Origin: Verrucolacustris abundans
GTDB lineage: Bacteria > Verrucomicrobiota > Verrucomicrobiia > Methylacidiphilales > Verrucolacustridaceae
Assembly (NCBI GenBank): GCA_965194535.1
Contig: OZ239145.1
Span: 1,488,001 to 1,552,000, forward strand
Length of the DNA stretch: 64,000 nt
Direction: 5' to 3'
Both the position numbers and the translations under genes were made by a program. Below are positions 1-7,943 of this stretch, one piece after another. Within the stretch, counting starts at the first letter, position 1. The number at the start of each line of letters is the position of its first letter. Under the pieces are notes generated by a model. It was not told the origin of the DNA. It worked only from the letters and a program-made list of their open reading frames with translations, and made no database searches.

Positions 1-75
1 CGCAGCCGCACATTTCAGAATTACCCCCCGCAGGTCCTCCAAATGATCTAAAAACGGCTTCTCGCTGTCTTTCAT
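1..75 (-). CDS. tatC: Sec-independent protein translocase TatC, N-terminal fragment
   Basis: The minus strand from 75 reads a 25-residue open frame to the window edge, beginning MKDSEKPFLDHLEDLR and then a hydrophobic start. The P-F-x-D-H-L-E-x-L-R motif is the cytoplasmic N-terminus of TatC, the polytopic receptor of the twin-arginine translocase. The rest of the gene lies outside the window. Its ATG shares one base with the TAA stop of the upstream 5-formyl-THF cyclo-ligase, so the two are probably co-transcribed and translationally coupled. Family assignment rests on this short but characteristic motif. Confidence 0.75.
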   Translation of the reverse strand, partial: MKDSEKPFLDHLEDLRGVILKCAAA

Positions 76-677
76 TAGAACTTTCTCCAACCGTTTTCCG
101 TCACCACAGAGGGGAGAGGGATATCGTGCGGTTCTTGAGGCAAATCCTCGACTTCCTGCTGCCCAAAGAACATACCCACCACTTTTGAACTTCGACCTCG
201 GCGCGACAAAGCCCGGTCATAATGTCCCCCGCCGCGACCCAATCGGGTACCTTTTGAGTCAAAAGCCCTCCCCGGCACAAGAAAAAGCCCAACGTCCCCC
301 AATGACCTTCGGACGGACAAATCAGGTGAAGGCTCCCACAAAGTGCCTGTTTCAGGAAGGTGACAAGGAGAAATCTCCCACCACGTCAGCCCCTCCCGTA
401 TGTCGATTTTCGGAAGATATACTTTCTTGCCTTCCCCCCATGCCTTTTGCAGTAAGCCTCGGGTTTGGGGCTCATCTGTTAGGGAGAGGTAAAATCCAAC
501 CACAGACGCCTCCCTCCACTCCATGAGATCCAAAACCGTCTCTTCGATCTTTTGAGATGCACCACGCCGCTCCTCTTCGCTCCATCGCGCCATGCGTAGA
601 CGTATCTCATCACGAAGTGCTGCCTTTTTTGCCCCAGACATGAAGCTGACAATGCCCGATTTTTCCGCTCTCGCCAA
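75..677 (-). CDS. 5-formyltetrahydrofolate cyclo-ligase family protein
   Basis: Converts 5-formyl-THF to 5,10-methenyl-THF with ATP in the cytoplasm, clearing an inhibitory folate. The frame gives 200 residues, close to the family's usual size. The C-terminal G-R-G-G-G-H-Y-D-R motif is the family's ATP/substrate-binding signature, and a basic N-terminal helix (KKAALRDEIRLRM) is typical. The start is uncertain: the longest frame begins with TTG at 677, while ATG at 641 (12 residues shorter) matches the usual N-terminus better; neither has a strong Shine-Dalgarno. It is followed by tatC with a 1-base stop/start overlap and diverges from the hydrolase at 692. Confidence 0.88.
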   Translation of the reverse strand: MARAEKSGIVSFMSGAKKAALRDEIRLRMARWSEEERRGASQKIEETVLDLMEWREASVVGFYLSLTDEPQTRGLLQKAWGEGKKVYLPKIDIREGLTWWEISPCHLPETGTLWEPSPDLSVRRSLGDVGLFLVPGRAFDSKGTRLGRGGGHYDRALSRRGRSSKVVGMFFGQQEVEDLPQEPHDIPLPSVVTENGWRKF

Positions 678-691
678 CCTTACCGACAGGG

Positions 692-1609
692 TTGCCTGCC
701 CACGAAATCCCCACCATTCTTCCTTCCTTGAGCACTCGAGCCCATTCTCGCGCTCGTCGCCCTACCCATCGCTTTATCACCGATGTTCTCCTCCCTGCTC
801 TTTTTACACGCAAACGAGGTCATCGGAGCGGAGTCTCCCCGATATTTCCAAAACTCAAGAAAGGTCAAATTTGCATCACCTGGATCGGCCACGCCTCCTT
901 TTTAATCCAAACCTCCCAAGCGAATATTCTAATCGATCCGAACTGGGCCAACTGGCTTCTTGTTGTTCGGCGCCTTCGTCACGCAGGTCTTCTTCACCAC
1001 CATCTTCCTTCCATCGACCTTGTTCTCATCACTCACGCCCACTTCGATCACCTCCATCGTCGTAGCCTTCGTAAAATTGCCTCCAACCAACCCATCGTAG
1101 TCCCATCAGGTGTTGCAGATCTTGTTCACGGACTTGGTTTTGAGAAGGTCTATGAGATGAAATGGTGGGAGCGCCTGCGTTTCCCAGGAGCGGCCATCAC
1201 CTTTGTTCCCGCAAAACATTGGGGCGCCCGAAAGGTGACCGACCACCATCGCGGCTATGGCGGCTATGTCCTCGATGTCGGCGGACGAACGATCTACCAC
1301 GCCGGCGATTCCGGCTACTTCAACGGATTCCGTGAAATCGGTAAGAAACTACATCCGGAAATCTCTCTTCTCCCCATCGGTGCCTATCACGGTCCTAAAT
1401 TCGGAGAAAACCACATGGATCCGGAAGAGTCTCTTCGAGCTTTTGAAGATCTAAAATCCAAGGTTCTCATCCCGATGCACTTTGGCACCTACCGCCTCAG
1501 TTACGAACCCCTACACGAACCCCCCCAACGGCTGATGCAAGCGGCAAGCGAGGCAGGGCGTTTGGCTGACGTACGATTTCTGATCGAAGGAATGCCAACC
1601 CTATTCTAA
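692..1609 (+). CDS. Metallo-beta-lactamase-fold hydrolase (NAPE-PLD/UlaG-like)
   Basis: A 305-residue zinc-dependent hydrolase-fold protein. Visible motifs in order: the early strand and D of ILIDPNW; the metal motif T-H-A-H-F-D-H-L; the GDSGYF segment carrying the bridging Asp; and a late H in PMHFGTYRL. The distal H-E-P and overall layout match the NAPE-hydrolysing phospholipase D-like branch rather than beta-lactamases or glyoxalase II. Substrate cannot be inferred. The N-terminus is basic and weakly conserved; the frame opens with TTG at 692 and a later start is possible. It converges on the NlpC/P60 gene with a 9-base overlap of 3' ends. Confidence 0.85.
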   Translation: MPAHEIPTILPSLSTRAHSRARRPTHRFITDVLLPALFTRKRGHRSGVSPIFPKLKKGQICITWIGHASFLIQTSQANILIDPNWANWLLVVRRLRHAGLLHHHLPSIDLVLITHAHFDHLHRRSLRKIASNQPIVVPSGVADLVHGLGFEKVYEMKWWERLRFPGAAITFVPAKHWGARKVTDHHRGYGGYVLDVGGRTIYHAGDSGYFNGFREIGKKLHPEISLLPIGAYHGPKFGENHMDPEESLRAFEDLKSKVLIPMHFGTYRLSYEPLHEPPQRLMQAASEAGRLADVRFLIEGMPTLF

Positions 1610-2275
1610 TCCACCCCGCTCCGCCCACCCAACCTTTGCCGTGGGTCTCGCAAAAGCAACCAATCGCCCGCGATGGGTCACAAAGTTAAAGAAGTTCTTT
1701 GCATTTCCACACGGCGCGTTTGGGTTGAACTCATATACATCCACTCCTCCCCCCCTCTCCCCATCCATCCTTTGGGATGAACCTGCGACCATGGCCTCTC
1801 CATCTTTTTTTCTACCTAAATAAATCATCACGTGACTGATGGGAGGGTCCCGCGGCACATCATACGTCCACTCCCAAAAAAGAAGATCTCCACTCCTCAT
1901 CTCAGTCATCAGTTTCTCAGAATCCACTTTTCCGCTCGCCTCAACAGGAACTGCACGCACCTTGCCCTTTTTCTTGAAGAAGAGGTACTGGTCCGATGCC
2001 GTCCTTGGAATATCAAAACCAAATACTTTCCAAACGATATAACGTACCGTGTTTGAGCAATCCATTGTGATGACGTACGGATGGCCAGGCGGTTGCCATG
2101 ACTGCGAATAGTTCAAGTCTTGCTTCGAAAGCCAACGACATGTCTCAACCAGCTTCTGGTGCTGCTCGGGAGTCGCCGCACCCTGTGCGAACCAAGAAGT
2201 CCATGCCAAGCTGAGGCACAGCCAAAAAACGTAAAAAAAACACCTCTTCAACACCCCCCTTTCATTGCAAACCAC
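1601..2275 (-). CDS. Secreted NlpC/P60-family (C40) cysteine peptidase-like protein
   Basis: Predicted exported protein of up to 224 residues. A basic then hydrophobic N-terminus ending near A-Q-G-A-A looks like a signal peptide. The mature part has a D-C-S motif (catalytic Cys of NlpC/P60), then a glycine-asparate pair in RSGDLLFWEW, then S-H-V-M-I-Y-L-G holding the catalytic His. This order is that of papain-like cell-wall endopeptidases that cut stem peptides. Specificity is unknown. The start codon is uncertain: GTG at 2275 is the longest option, and GTG/TTG codons lie about 20 bases downstream. Monocistronic by position. Confidence 0.7.
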   Translation of the reverse strand: MVCNERGVLKRCFFYVFWLCLSLAWTSWFAQGAATPEQHQKLVETCRWLSKQDLNYSQSWQPPGHPYVITMDCSNTVRYIVWKVFGFDIPRTASDQYLFFKKKGKVRAVPVEASGKVDSEKLMTEMRSGDLLFWEWTYDVPRDPPISHVMIYLGRKKDGEAMVAGSSQRMDGERGGGVDVYEFNPNAPCGNAKNFFNFVTHRGRLVAFARPTAKVGWAERGGLE

Positions 2276-2317
2276 AAACAGACCGCAAGCCCGGACGATC
2301 AGGACTCAACAGTTTGA

Positions 2318-3016
2318 TCAGTTCAATAAATCAAAAAAAGCCTTAGGGTGTTCCAAATCACGGAAAACCGCATCTGCTCCACAATCCTGTAACTGCTTCT
2401 CTGTGAAGGAGCCCGTTGCCACAGCAATCGCCTTGGCGCCAATCGCTCTAGCGCAGGCCACATCGTGAGGAGTGTCTCCGATCACAAAGATTCTTTCGGG
2501 CGGAAACTCCTCCCCATGATGCTCCTTGGCCCTGCGTTTTGCATGCGGGCCGAGGTCATTTCGGATCGCCGAATCATCGGCAAACGCCCCAAACCCAAAG
2601 AAATGATTCACCCCATACCGCGCCAGTTTCAACCTCGCACCTTTTTCAATGTTCCCCGTTAAAAGGGCCTGAACCAATTCAGGTCTTTTGTGAGCCTCTT
2701 CTAATATTCCCAAAACTCCCGGGTGCAGACCCCCGTTCCTTCGGGGCAACTCCTCCGCCAAAAGTTCCACATAAACATCGAGAAATCGGGCCACCTGTTC
2801 CGGCCCATTCGGCTTCCCATCTCTTCCCAGCAACTGCTCCACAATCCACTTGTCGGTTCGGCCTGCTATCTCCAAGCCCTGCAGTCCACGATCGACCCCA
2901 TGCAACTTTTTCATGGCACGCCCCAGAGCCGTCTCCCCCGCTTTCCCCGTATGGAGAATCGTGCCGTCAATATCCCAGAGAAGAAGTTTGCGAGCTAACA
3001 CTGGACCCGTCTTCAC
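2318..3016 (-). CDS. HAD-superfamily phosphatase (phosphoglycolate phosphatase-like)
   Basis: Cytoplasmic hydrolase with the DxD nucleophile motif in LLWDIDGTILHTG near the N-terminus, an alpha-helical cap, a T-G-N motif II (ALLTGNIEKG), a distal Lys in the HAKRRAK region and a GDTPHDVACARAIGA motif IV. This is the Gph/PGPase subfamily layout; the real substrate is unknown. I prefer GTG at 3016, which forms a GTGA overlap with the fabI stop; an upstream TTG at 3031 is also in frame. Co-transcribed behind fabI. Confidence 0.85.
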   Translation of the reverse strand: MKTGPVLARKLLLWDIDGTILHTGKAGETALGRAMKKLHGVDRGLQGLEIAGRTDKWIVEQLLGRDGKPNGPEQVARFLDVYVELLAEELPRRNGGLHPGVLGILEEAHKRPELVQALLTGNIEKGARLKLARYGVNHFFGFGAFADDSAIRNDLGPHAKRRAKEHHGEEFPPERIFVIGDTPHDVACARAIGAKAIAVATGSFTEKQLQDCGADAVFRDLEHPKAFFDLLN

Positions 3017-3789
3017 ATGCCCATCACGCAATACCCTGCATCCGCATAAAGCGTCTGACCCGTAATTCCAGCCGCACCGTCCGAGGCCAAAAATACCCCC
3101 GTCGCACCTAACTCCTCCAACGTAATATTTCTCTTTAAGGGGGCGTGGGCTTCGTAGTGAGAAAGCATTGCCGAAAACCCGCTGATACCCCGCGCCGCCA
3201 AGGTGTTGACCGGGCCCGCACTGATCGCATTCACCCGTATTTTTTTCGGACCGAGATCGTAAGCAAGATAACGCACACTCGCTTCCAAGGCAGCCTTGGC
3301 TACCCCCATCACATTATAGTGGGGCACCACTTTTTCCGCTCCGTAGTAGCTCATTGTCACGACACTTCCCCCCGCTGTCATGAGTGGCAGAGCGGCCCGG
3401 CTCACCGCTACAAGCGAGTAAGCACTGATATCATGCGCCACGCGAAAAGCCTCCCGTGAGGTGTCGACAAAGTTTCCCTCGAGCGCCTCCTTCGGCGCGA
3501 AGGCCACACTGTGCAAAAGCAGATCCACGCGAGGAGTTTTCGTTTTTACAAAATCAAAAAACTTTGTGATGTCCTCATCCCGACTTACATCACACGGCGC
3601 GACAGGCGTATCCGCTCCAAAGGTCGCAACCAACTCTTCCACATTTTCCTTCAGACGATCCCCCTGATAATTAAAAATTAGTTTTGCCCCCGCATCGGCC
3701 CAGGCCTTGGCGATTCCCCAAGCGATGCTGCGCTTGTTCGCCACACCAAACACCAAACCCACTTTTCCTGCTAATGCTAAGTTACTCAT
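3013..3789 (-). CDS. fabI: Enoyl-[acyl-carrier-protein] reductase (NADH)
   Basis: Last step of each fatty-acid elongation cycle: reduction of enoyl-ACP. The 258-residue SDR begins with the FabI nucleotide-binding pattern G-V-A-N-K-R-S-I-A-W-G (a FabI variant of the GxxxGxG loop), followed by the VAPCDV segment. The active-site region has MSYYGAEKVVPHYNVMGVAKAAL, giving the Y-x6-K catalytic pair that separates FabI from classical SDRs (Y-x3-K). The C-terminal TGQTLYADAGY is also standard. It overlaps the HAD gene by 4 bases and diverges from the TerC gene. Confidence 0.95.
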   Translation of the reverse strand: MSNLALAGKVGLVFGVANKRSIAWGIAKAWADAGAKLIFNYQGDRLKENVEELVATFGADTPVAPCDVSRDEDITKFFDFVKTKTPRVDLLLHSVAFAPKEALEGNFVDTSREAFRVAHDISAYSLVAVSRAALPLMTAGGSVVTMSYYGAEKVVPHYNVMGVAKAALEASVRYLAYDLGPKKIRVNAISAGPVNTLAARGISGFSAMLSHYEAHAPLKRNITLEELGATGVFLASDGAAGITGQTLYADAGYCVMGM

Positions 3790-3881
3790 CTATCCAAAGT
3801 GCCCTTATCTGGCCCCCTCTGTCACGCCTTGAGTCTCTTCCTCTTGGCCTGACCTCCTCTTCCTGCTACCAAATCTACCTA

Positions 3882-4814
3882 GTGACGCTACCCGATCTAC
3901 ATCTTGGTTGGATTTTATTTGGCCCCCTCGTCCTAGCTCTTCTTGCCACAGACCTCATTCTATTTCATCGGGATCCCAGGCCGGTTGATCTTCGACGCTC
4001 CCTTCAAGCGACCGCCGGTTGGGTTGCCCTCGCCCTAGCCTTCGCAGGACTGGTCGCCTTCACCCTCGGCATAACCCCCGCGATGGAGTTTTTAACAGGC
4101 TACGTTGTGGAACTTTCTCTTAGCGTTGATAACGTCTTCGTTTTCGCAGTTCTCCTTCGTTACTTCGCTGTGCCAGAAAAATCCCAATTCCCGGCACTAT
4201 TCTGGGGAATCATCGGGGCCCTCTTTCTTCGCGCTCTTTTCATCTTCACAGGCATCGCCCTCATCAACCGCTTTCACTGGCTGATCTATATTTTTGGCGC
4301 ACTTCTGGTGTACACAGGAATCAAGCTTCTGAGAGGGGGAGAGGCCAAAGTCGAACCCGACCATAACCCACTCATCCGCCTCGCCCGGAAAGTCATTCCT
4401 ATTACTCCCGATTTTCGCGGCGACCACTTCGTTTTGAGAGAAAAAGGTCGCTGGACAGGCACCCCCCTACTTCTTGTCCTCATAGCTCTCGGAACTACCG
4501 ACCTTGTTTTTGCCATCGATTCCATCCCCGCCATCCTAGCAATCACCCGAGACCCATTCATTGTCCTAACCTCCAACGCCTTTGCCGTTCTTGGGCTCCG
4601 AGCCCTCTACTTCGCCATCGCAGGACTCATTAAACTCTTCGCCTACCTAAATATTGGCCTCGCAGTTATCCTCTCCTTTATTGGACTAAAAATGCTTATA
4701 TCTGGCTACATTCACCTCCCCATTCCTTGGACTCTTGGGTTCGTGATCGGGGTACTCGCAATCTCGATCGTCGCATCAATTCTATATCCGCCATTAAAAA
4801 GCCAAAATACCTAG
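3882..4814 (+). CDS. TerC-family integral membrane protein (Alx/TerC-like)
   Basis: A polytopic membrane protein of 310 residues from the chosen GTG start. Family hallmarks are the E-L-S-L-S-V-D-N-V-F-V-F segment and the later TDLVFAIDSIPAI segment; these two acidic TM motifs are conserved in TerC/Alx proteins linked to manganese export, alkaline response and tellurite resistance. About eight to nine hydrophobic helices are visible. The open frame extends upstream to 3684, but that part lies antisense to the fabI 5' end and is not protein-like, so GTG at 3882 is preferred. A weak promoter-like TTGGCC-17-TACCAA lies just upstream. No yybP-ykoY-type riboswitch was recognised. Confidence 0.88.
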   Translation: MTLPDLHLGWILFGPLVLALLATDLILFHRDPRPVDLRRSLQATAGWVALALAFAGLVAFTLGITPAMEFLTGYVVELSLSVDNVFVFAVLLRYFAVPEKSQFPALFWGIIGALFLRALFIFTGIALINRFHWLIYIFGALLVYTGIKLLRGGEAKVEPDHNPLIRLARKVIPITPDFRGDHFVLREKGRWTGTPLLLVLIALGTTDLVFAIDSIPAILAITRDPFIVLTSNAFAVLGLRALYFAIAGLIKLFAYLNIGLAVILSFIGLKMLISGYIHLPIPWTLGFVIGVLAISIVASILYPPLKSQNT

Positions 4815-4892
4815 ACACTATCTATAGATACCTGAAGCATAGATATTTACATAGTTTATTGTATTAAAGAATCTATAAAGTTTTGCGTTTGG

Positions 4893-4926
4893 TTGACGCA
4901 GTAGGAACCCATCCTACACTTTAATT
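4893..4926 (+). promoter_or_regulatory. Sigma70-type promoter abutting a start codon (leaderless candidate)
   Basis: TTGACG at 4893-4898, a 16-base spacer, TACACT at 4915-4920, then only six bases (TTAATT) before ATG at 4927. A usual start point about 7 bases after the -10 box would fall on or beside the A of the ATG, giving a leaderless mRNA. There is no Shine-Dalgarno sequence. Confidence 0.65.
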
Positions 4927-5805
4927 ATGCCTCAGGTTGTCGATCTGACACAGGCGATTGCTCGTAAGACTTTCGCAAAAAAACCCAAGTTCCGCTTAGG
5001 GTTGTTTGGGACGCTTATTGTCTCAAATTTTGCCTGGTTGATTCTCTTTGGCGTGGCCGTCGTATCACTCATCGGTGTAACGAGATTTTCCGCCGCCCTC
5101 TCCAAAAGTTATCTGGAAGAGAAATGGAACTCTCTTCAAAACCGTCTCGCCCAAAAGAAAGAACTCGAAGAGCGGGATCTCCGCATCGCCCGACTCATCG
5201 CCTCTCAAAGCTCAGACACAACGGACATCCTTGGCCTTGCCACCCGTATCTCAAAAATTCTCGACTCGACGAACGGTCGCCAACGTCGCTTTTTGGAAAA
5301 TGCGATTCCTGAAGCCATGCTCATCCAAACCAGTTCCCAAATCCCCGCCTCAGCCGTTCTTGCCATGGCCATCTTCGAATCAGGATACGGCAACAGCATG
5401 CTCGCGAAGGAGTACAACAACTACTTCGGGATGAAAGCGTTTGATAGTTGGACGGGAGCCCGTGCCCTCAACATGCCTACCCGAGACAGCGGCCAAGATA
5501 CCACTGCCGATTTCCGCGCCTATCCCACCCTCGCCGCTGGTTTCCAAGGCTACTCCCAATTCCTCCTTTCCAACGATCGCTACCGAAAACACGTCGGAGA
5601 AAAATCTGGAGTTAAGTTTGTCTCAAACATTTTGGCCGCTGGCTACTGTCCGGATCCCGACTACCTCGTTCATATTCGAGACATCATCCAGAAGCACGGA
5701 TTGGATCGCTTAGACGCGGCCCTTGATCAGATCGTGGACAAACAAGAGTCTGTTGCAGACGCCTCCCCCGCCTCCAAACCCCCTACCGCCACATCCGCAC
5801 ACTAA
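4927..5805 (+). CDS. Membrane-anchored glucosaminidase-domain protein (FlgJ/Bax-like)
   Basis: Predicted peptidoglycan hydrolase of 292 residues. A short basic cytoplasmic tail is followed by one membrane segment (about residues 30-55) and a charged helical linker of about 60 residues. The glucosaminidase domain follows, with A-I-F-E-S-G-Y-G-N-S-M (catalytic Glu in the E-S-G-Y-G context), the N-N-Y-F-G-M motif and a Y-x-Y-x-x-Y-L-type C-terminal repeat region. The Pro/Ala-rich tail looks unstructured. The domain class cleaves GlcNAc-MurNAc or related bonds. It sits alone behind its own promoter and its 3' end overlaps the convergent Coa1-like gene by 4 bases. Confidence 0.83.
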   Translation: MPQVVDLTQAIARKTFAKKPKFRLGLFGTLIVSNFAWLILFGVAVVSLIGVTRFSAALSKSYLEEKWNSLQNRLAQKKELEERDLRIARLIASQSSDTTDILGLATRISKILDSTNGRQRRFLENAIPEAMLIQTSSQIPASAVLAMAIFESGYGNSMLAKEYNNYFGMKAFDSWTGARALNMPTRDSGQDTTADFRAYPTLAAGFQGYSQFLLSNDRYRKHVGEKSGVKFVSNILAAGYCPDPDYLVHIRDIIQKHGLDRLDAALDQIVDKQESVADASPASKPPTATSAH

Positions 5806-6251
5806 CTTCTCTTGGCGGGAACCCCTACACCGTCCGCACAAGAAATCGGCTCGGATCCCGAGCTCTTAACCTCTAGAAGCAAATATTTCCAATCTCCCCC
5901 GACTCGCTTCTCAGCTCGTAAAGTCACCTTCGCGACTTGCCTAGATCCTCGCATCGAAAACTCTAGCCGAGCCGTGCCCCCATCCGGCCCATCCTCCAAT
6001 TCTCCCGTCACCGCCCAACCTAACTCCACAGGCTCTCCCAACTCCTTCCTCACCCGCTCGTCCTGAATTAAACGCTCTACAGCGACTTGCATCACATCGC
6101 TCTTTTTTAACATCGAGTAGCTGATCTGTAAGGTCATCCATCCCAGCCCAAACACCCCCGTCACAACCCCCACCAAGCCCAAAACCAACCATCGCCTTGC
6201 CTTCACTTCCCAAGCCATCAACTCCGCCTGAGTCATGAGCTTTTTCTTCAT
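5802..6251 (-). CDS. Coa1-like membrane protein (cytochrome-oxidase assembly factor-like)
   Basis: A single-pass protein: a short charged N-terminus, one strong TM segment (WLVLGLVGVVTGVFGLGWM), then a soluble domain with V-R-K-E-L-G-E-P-V and GTARLEFSMRGSR, ending in G-D-W-K-Y-L-L-L-E-V. That pattern, a TM followed by a small domain with a G-x-P near the front and strand-rich end, matches the Coa1 family first known from mitochondrial complex IV assembly and common as uncharacterised bacterial proteins. ATG at 6251 is chosen; the frame is open to 6332, but that would overlap the divergent start at 6331. Function here is inference. Confidence 0.6.
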   Translation of the reverse strand: MKKKLMTQAELMAWEVKARRWLVLGLVGVVTGVFGLGWMTLQISYSMLKKSDVMQVAVERLIQDERVRKELGEPVELGWAVTGELEDGPDGGTARLEFSMRGSRQVAKVTLRAEKRVGGDWKYLLLEVKSSGSEPISCADGVGVPAKRS

Positions 6252-6330
6252 ACCCACACTCTGGATTCTCCCACCCCCCTCGTCCATCCCCACTCTCGCA
6301 ACGACAACAACTTTTGGTATTCTGATAATC

Positions 6331-7221
6331 ATGCTCTCCCTCGAATCGATTTCCCAACTTGCCCAGCAGTACGCCTCCGCACTGCCCGCAAAAGTGGCCG
6401 AATTTGAGATTCGGGGTCACACCTTCCGCTCTACTGAAAAACCCCATCTCATGGGAGTCGTGAATCTCAGCTCCGACTCTTGGTATCGCGAAAGTGTCGT
6501 CACCAATACCGATGCCGCTATTACCCGTGCTCGTCGCCTACGCATCGAGGGAGCCCACCTAGTCGATCTCGGAACCGAATCCTCTCTGCACCATGCCGCA
6601 CGTGTAGATCCAGCCCAACAGATCTCAACTCTCCTCCCCATCCTCCAACCCCTCGCTCAAGAAGGCTCCCTCATCTCGATTGAAACCTACCACCCCGAAG
6701 TTGCCCGACGTTGCCTTGAGGCAGGTGCCGCTGTCCTAAACCTCACAGGCTCCAGACCCCCTGACGACCTCTACCACACGGTCGCCCAGCACCGCGCTGG
6801 AATCATCCTATGCTATGTCCAAGGTGAAAATGTTCGGGCCGTGGGTGACTTCGTCCACTCCCCTGACCACGCCACGGCCCTGCTCGACTACTTCCGTCGC
6901 GAAATCGACCGGGCCGTCAATGCAGGGGTTCACGCCATCTGGATCGATCCAGGGTTGGGCTTTTACTATAAGAATCTTCAAGACAGCACTGCCCGAATCC
7001 GATACCAGGCCGAAACTTTTCTCCACACGTTTCGCCTTCGCACCCTCGGTTGGCCCGTCTGCCACGCCCTCCCCCACGCTTTCGAGTTTTTTCAGGACGA
7101 AGTTCGTTCCGCCGAATCGCTCTTTGCCGTTCTAGCCCTACTCGGCAAAACCGATCTCCTCCGCACTCACGAGATCCCCAAAGTCCGTGCCGTAGCCCGC
7201 ACCCTTGAAATTCTCTCATGA
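6331..7221 (+). CDS. Divergent dihydropteroate-synthase-fold (pterin-binding) protein
   Basis: A 296-residue TIM-barrel of the DHPS/pterin-binding family. Recognisable motifs are M-G-V-V-N-L-S-S-D-S (DHPS: NVTPDSF), GAHLVDLGTESS (DIGGEST), S-I-E-T-Y-H-P-E-V-A (SVDTY), a loop LNLTGSRP and D-P-G-L-G-F-Y-Y-K-N (DPGIGF). However, the C-terminal G-x-S-R-K-R motif and the R-x-H-D-V motif are replaced by CHALPHAFEF and RTHEIPKV, so residues used for pABA and pyrophosphate handling are missing. It may be a pterin-binding paralogue or a diverged DHPS. The 4-base ATGA overlap with the following pteridine-reductase-like SDR supports a pterin/folate role. Confidence 0.7.
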   Translation: MLSLESISQLAQQYASALPAKVAEFEIRGHTFRSTEKPHLMGVVNLSSDSWYRESVVTNTDAAITRARRLRIEGAHLVDLGTESSLHHAARVDPAQQISTLLPILQPLAQEGSLISIETYHPEVARRCLEAGAAVLNLTGSRPPDDLYHTVAQHRAGIILCYVQGENVRAVGDFVHSPDHATALLDYFRREIDRAVNAGVHAIWIDPGLGFYYKNLQDSTARIRYQAETFLHTFRLRTLGWPVCHALPHAFEFFQDEVRSAESLFAVLALLGKTDLLRTHEIPKVRAVARTLEILS

Positions 7222-7943
7222 AACAGAACTCCCAACCCGTAGCTCTAATCACAGGTGCCTCCCGTGGTCTCGGTTCATATCTTGCCCAAGAAATTGCCCT
7301 ACTAGGCTACGCCGTCGTCATCCACTATCGCAGTGGTGCAGACCGGGCTCGCCGACTTGCCCGAGAAATCCAAGCCCTAGGCACGTACGCGTTATGCGCT
7401 CAGGGCGATCTTTCCAACCCCAGCCAAGTCACCCGACTGTTCAAGCAGATCAGCCGAAGATTTGGGCGACTCGATCTCCTCATAAACAACGCAGGCACTT
7501 ATCGCCCAACCCCACTTCTCCGCACACGACCTGAAGATTGGTTCGCAGGTCTTCATAGCACGGCAACCGCAACTTTCCTCACGATACAATCGGCTATCCC
7601 TCTTTTCCCCAAAAGTGGCGGTCGGATCATCAACCTAGGGGACTCTGCGTCTGACCGAATCACTCCTCGTAAGCTGGCCCCTGGATATCATGTAGGAAAA
7701 ATCGGTGTTTCCCTTCTCTCCCGCTCATTCGCCACCCAACTTATTTCCAGAAAAATTACTGTGAATCAGATCTCACCTGGATATCTGGAAAACAGTATCG
7801 ACCTGCCTCCACCTCACAAACTCCCCTCAGGACGTCCTGTATCATTTCCAGAGGTTTTTTCTGCCGTTCGTTATTTACTCTCCCCCAATGCGTCGCAGGT
7901 CACAGGAAATAACCTGATCATTTCAGGTGGTTGGAATTTATAG
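7218..7943 (+). CDS. SDR oxidoreductase, pteridine-reductase-like
   Basis: A 241-residue short-chain dehydrogenase. The N-terminal T-G-A-S-R-G-L-G loop binds NAD(P); the following H-Y-R-S-G segment resembles NADPH-selective pteridine reductases (PTR1/FolM). N-N-A-G-T and the catalytic Y-H-V-G-K (Y-x3-K) motifs are present, with Ser in LGDSAS. The end (NNLIISGGWNL) is a standard SDR C-terminus. It overlaps the DHPS-like gene by ATGA, so coupled translation is likely. Reducing a dihydropterin or dihydrofolate is inferred from context; a generic 3-oxoacyl reductase role is the alternative. Confidence 0.72.
   Translation: MKQNSQPVALITGASRGLGSYLAQEIALLGYAVVIHYRSGADRARRLAREIQALGTYALCAQGDLSNPSQVTRLFKQISRRFGRLDLLINNAGTYRPTPLLRTRPEDWFAGLHSTATATFLTIQSAIPLFPKSGGRIINLGDSASDRITPRKLAPGYHVGKIGVSLLSRSFATQLISRKITVNQISPGYLENSIDLPPPHKLPSGRPVSFPEVFSAVRYLLSPNASQVTGNNLIISGGWNL

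Noticed and set aside
2539..3111. 190-codon plus-strand frame opposite the HAD gene
   Set aside because: Pro/Ser/His-rich shadow; the minus strand has the HAD motifs.
3790..3881. Manganese (yybP-ykoY) riboswitch before the TerC gene
   Set aside because: Gap is under 100 bases and no matching conserved core was seen.
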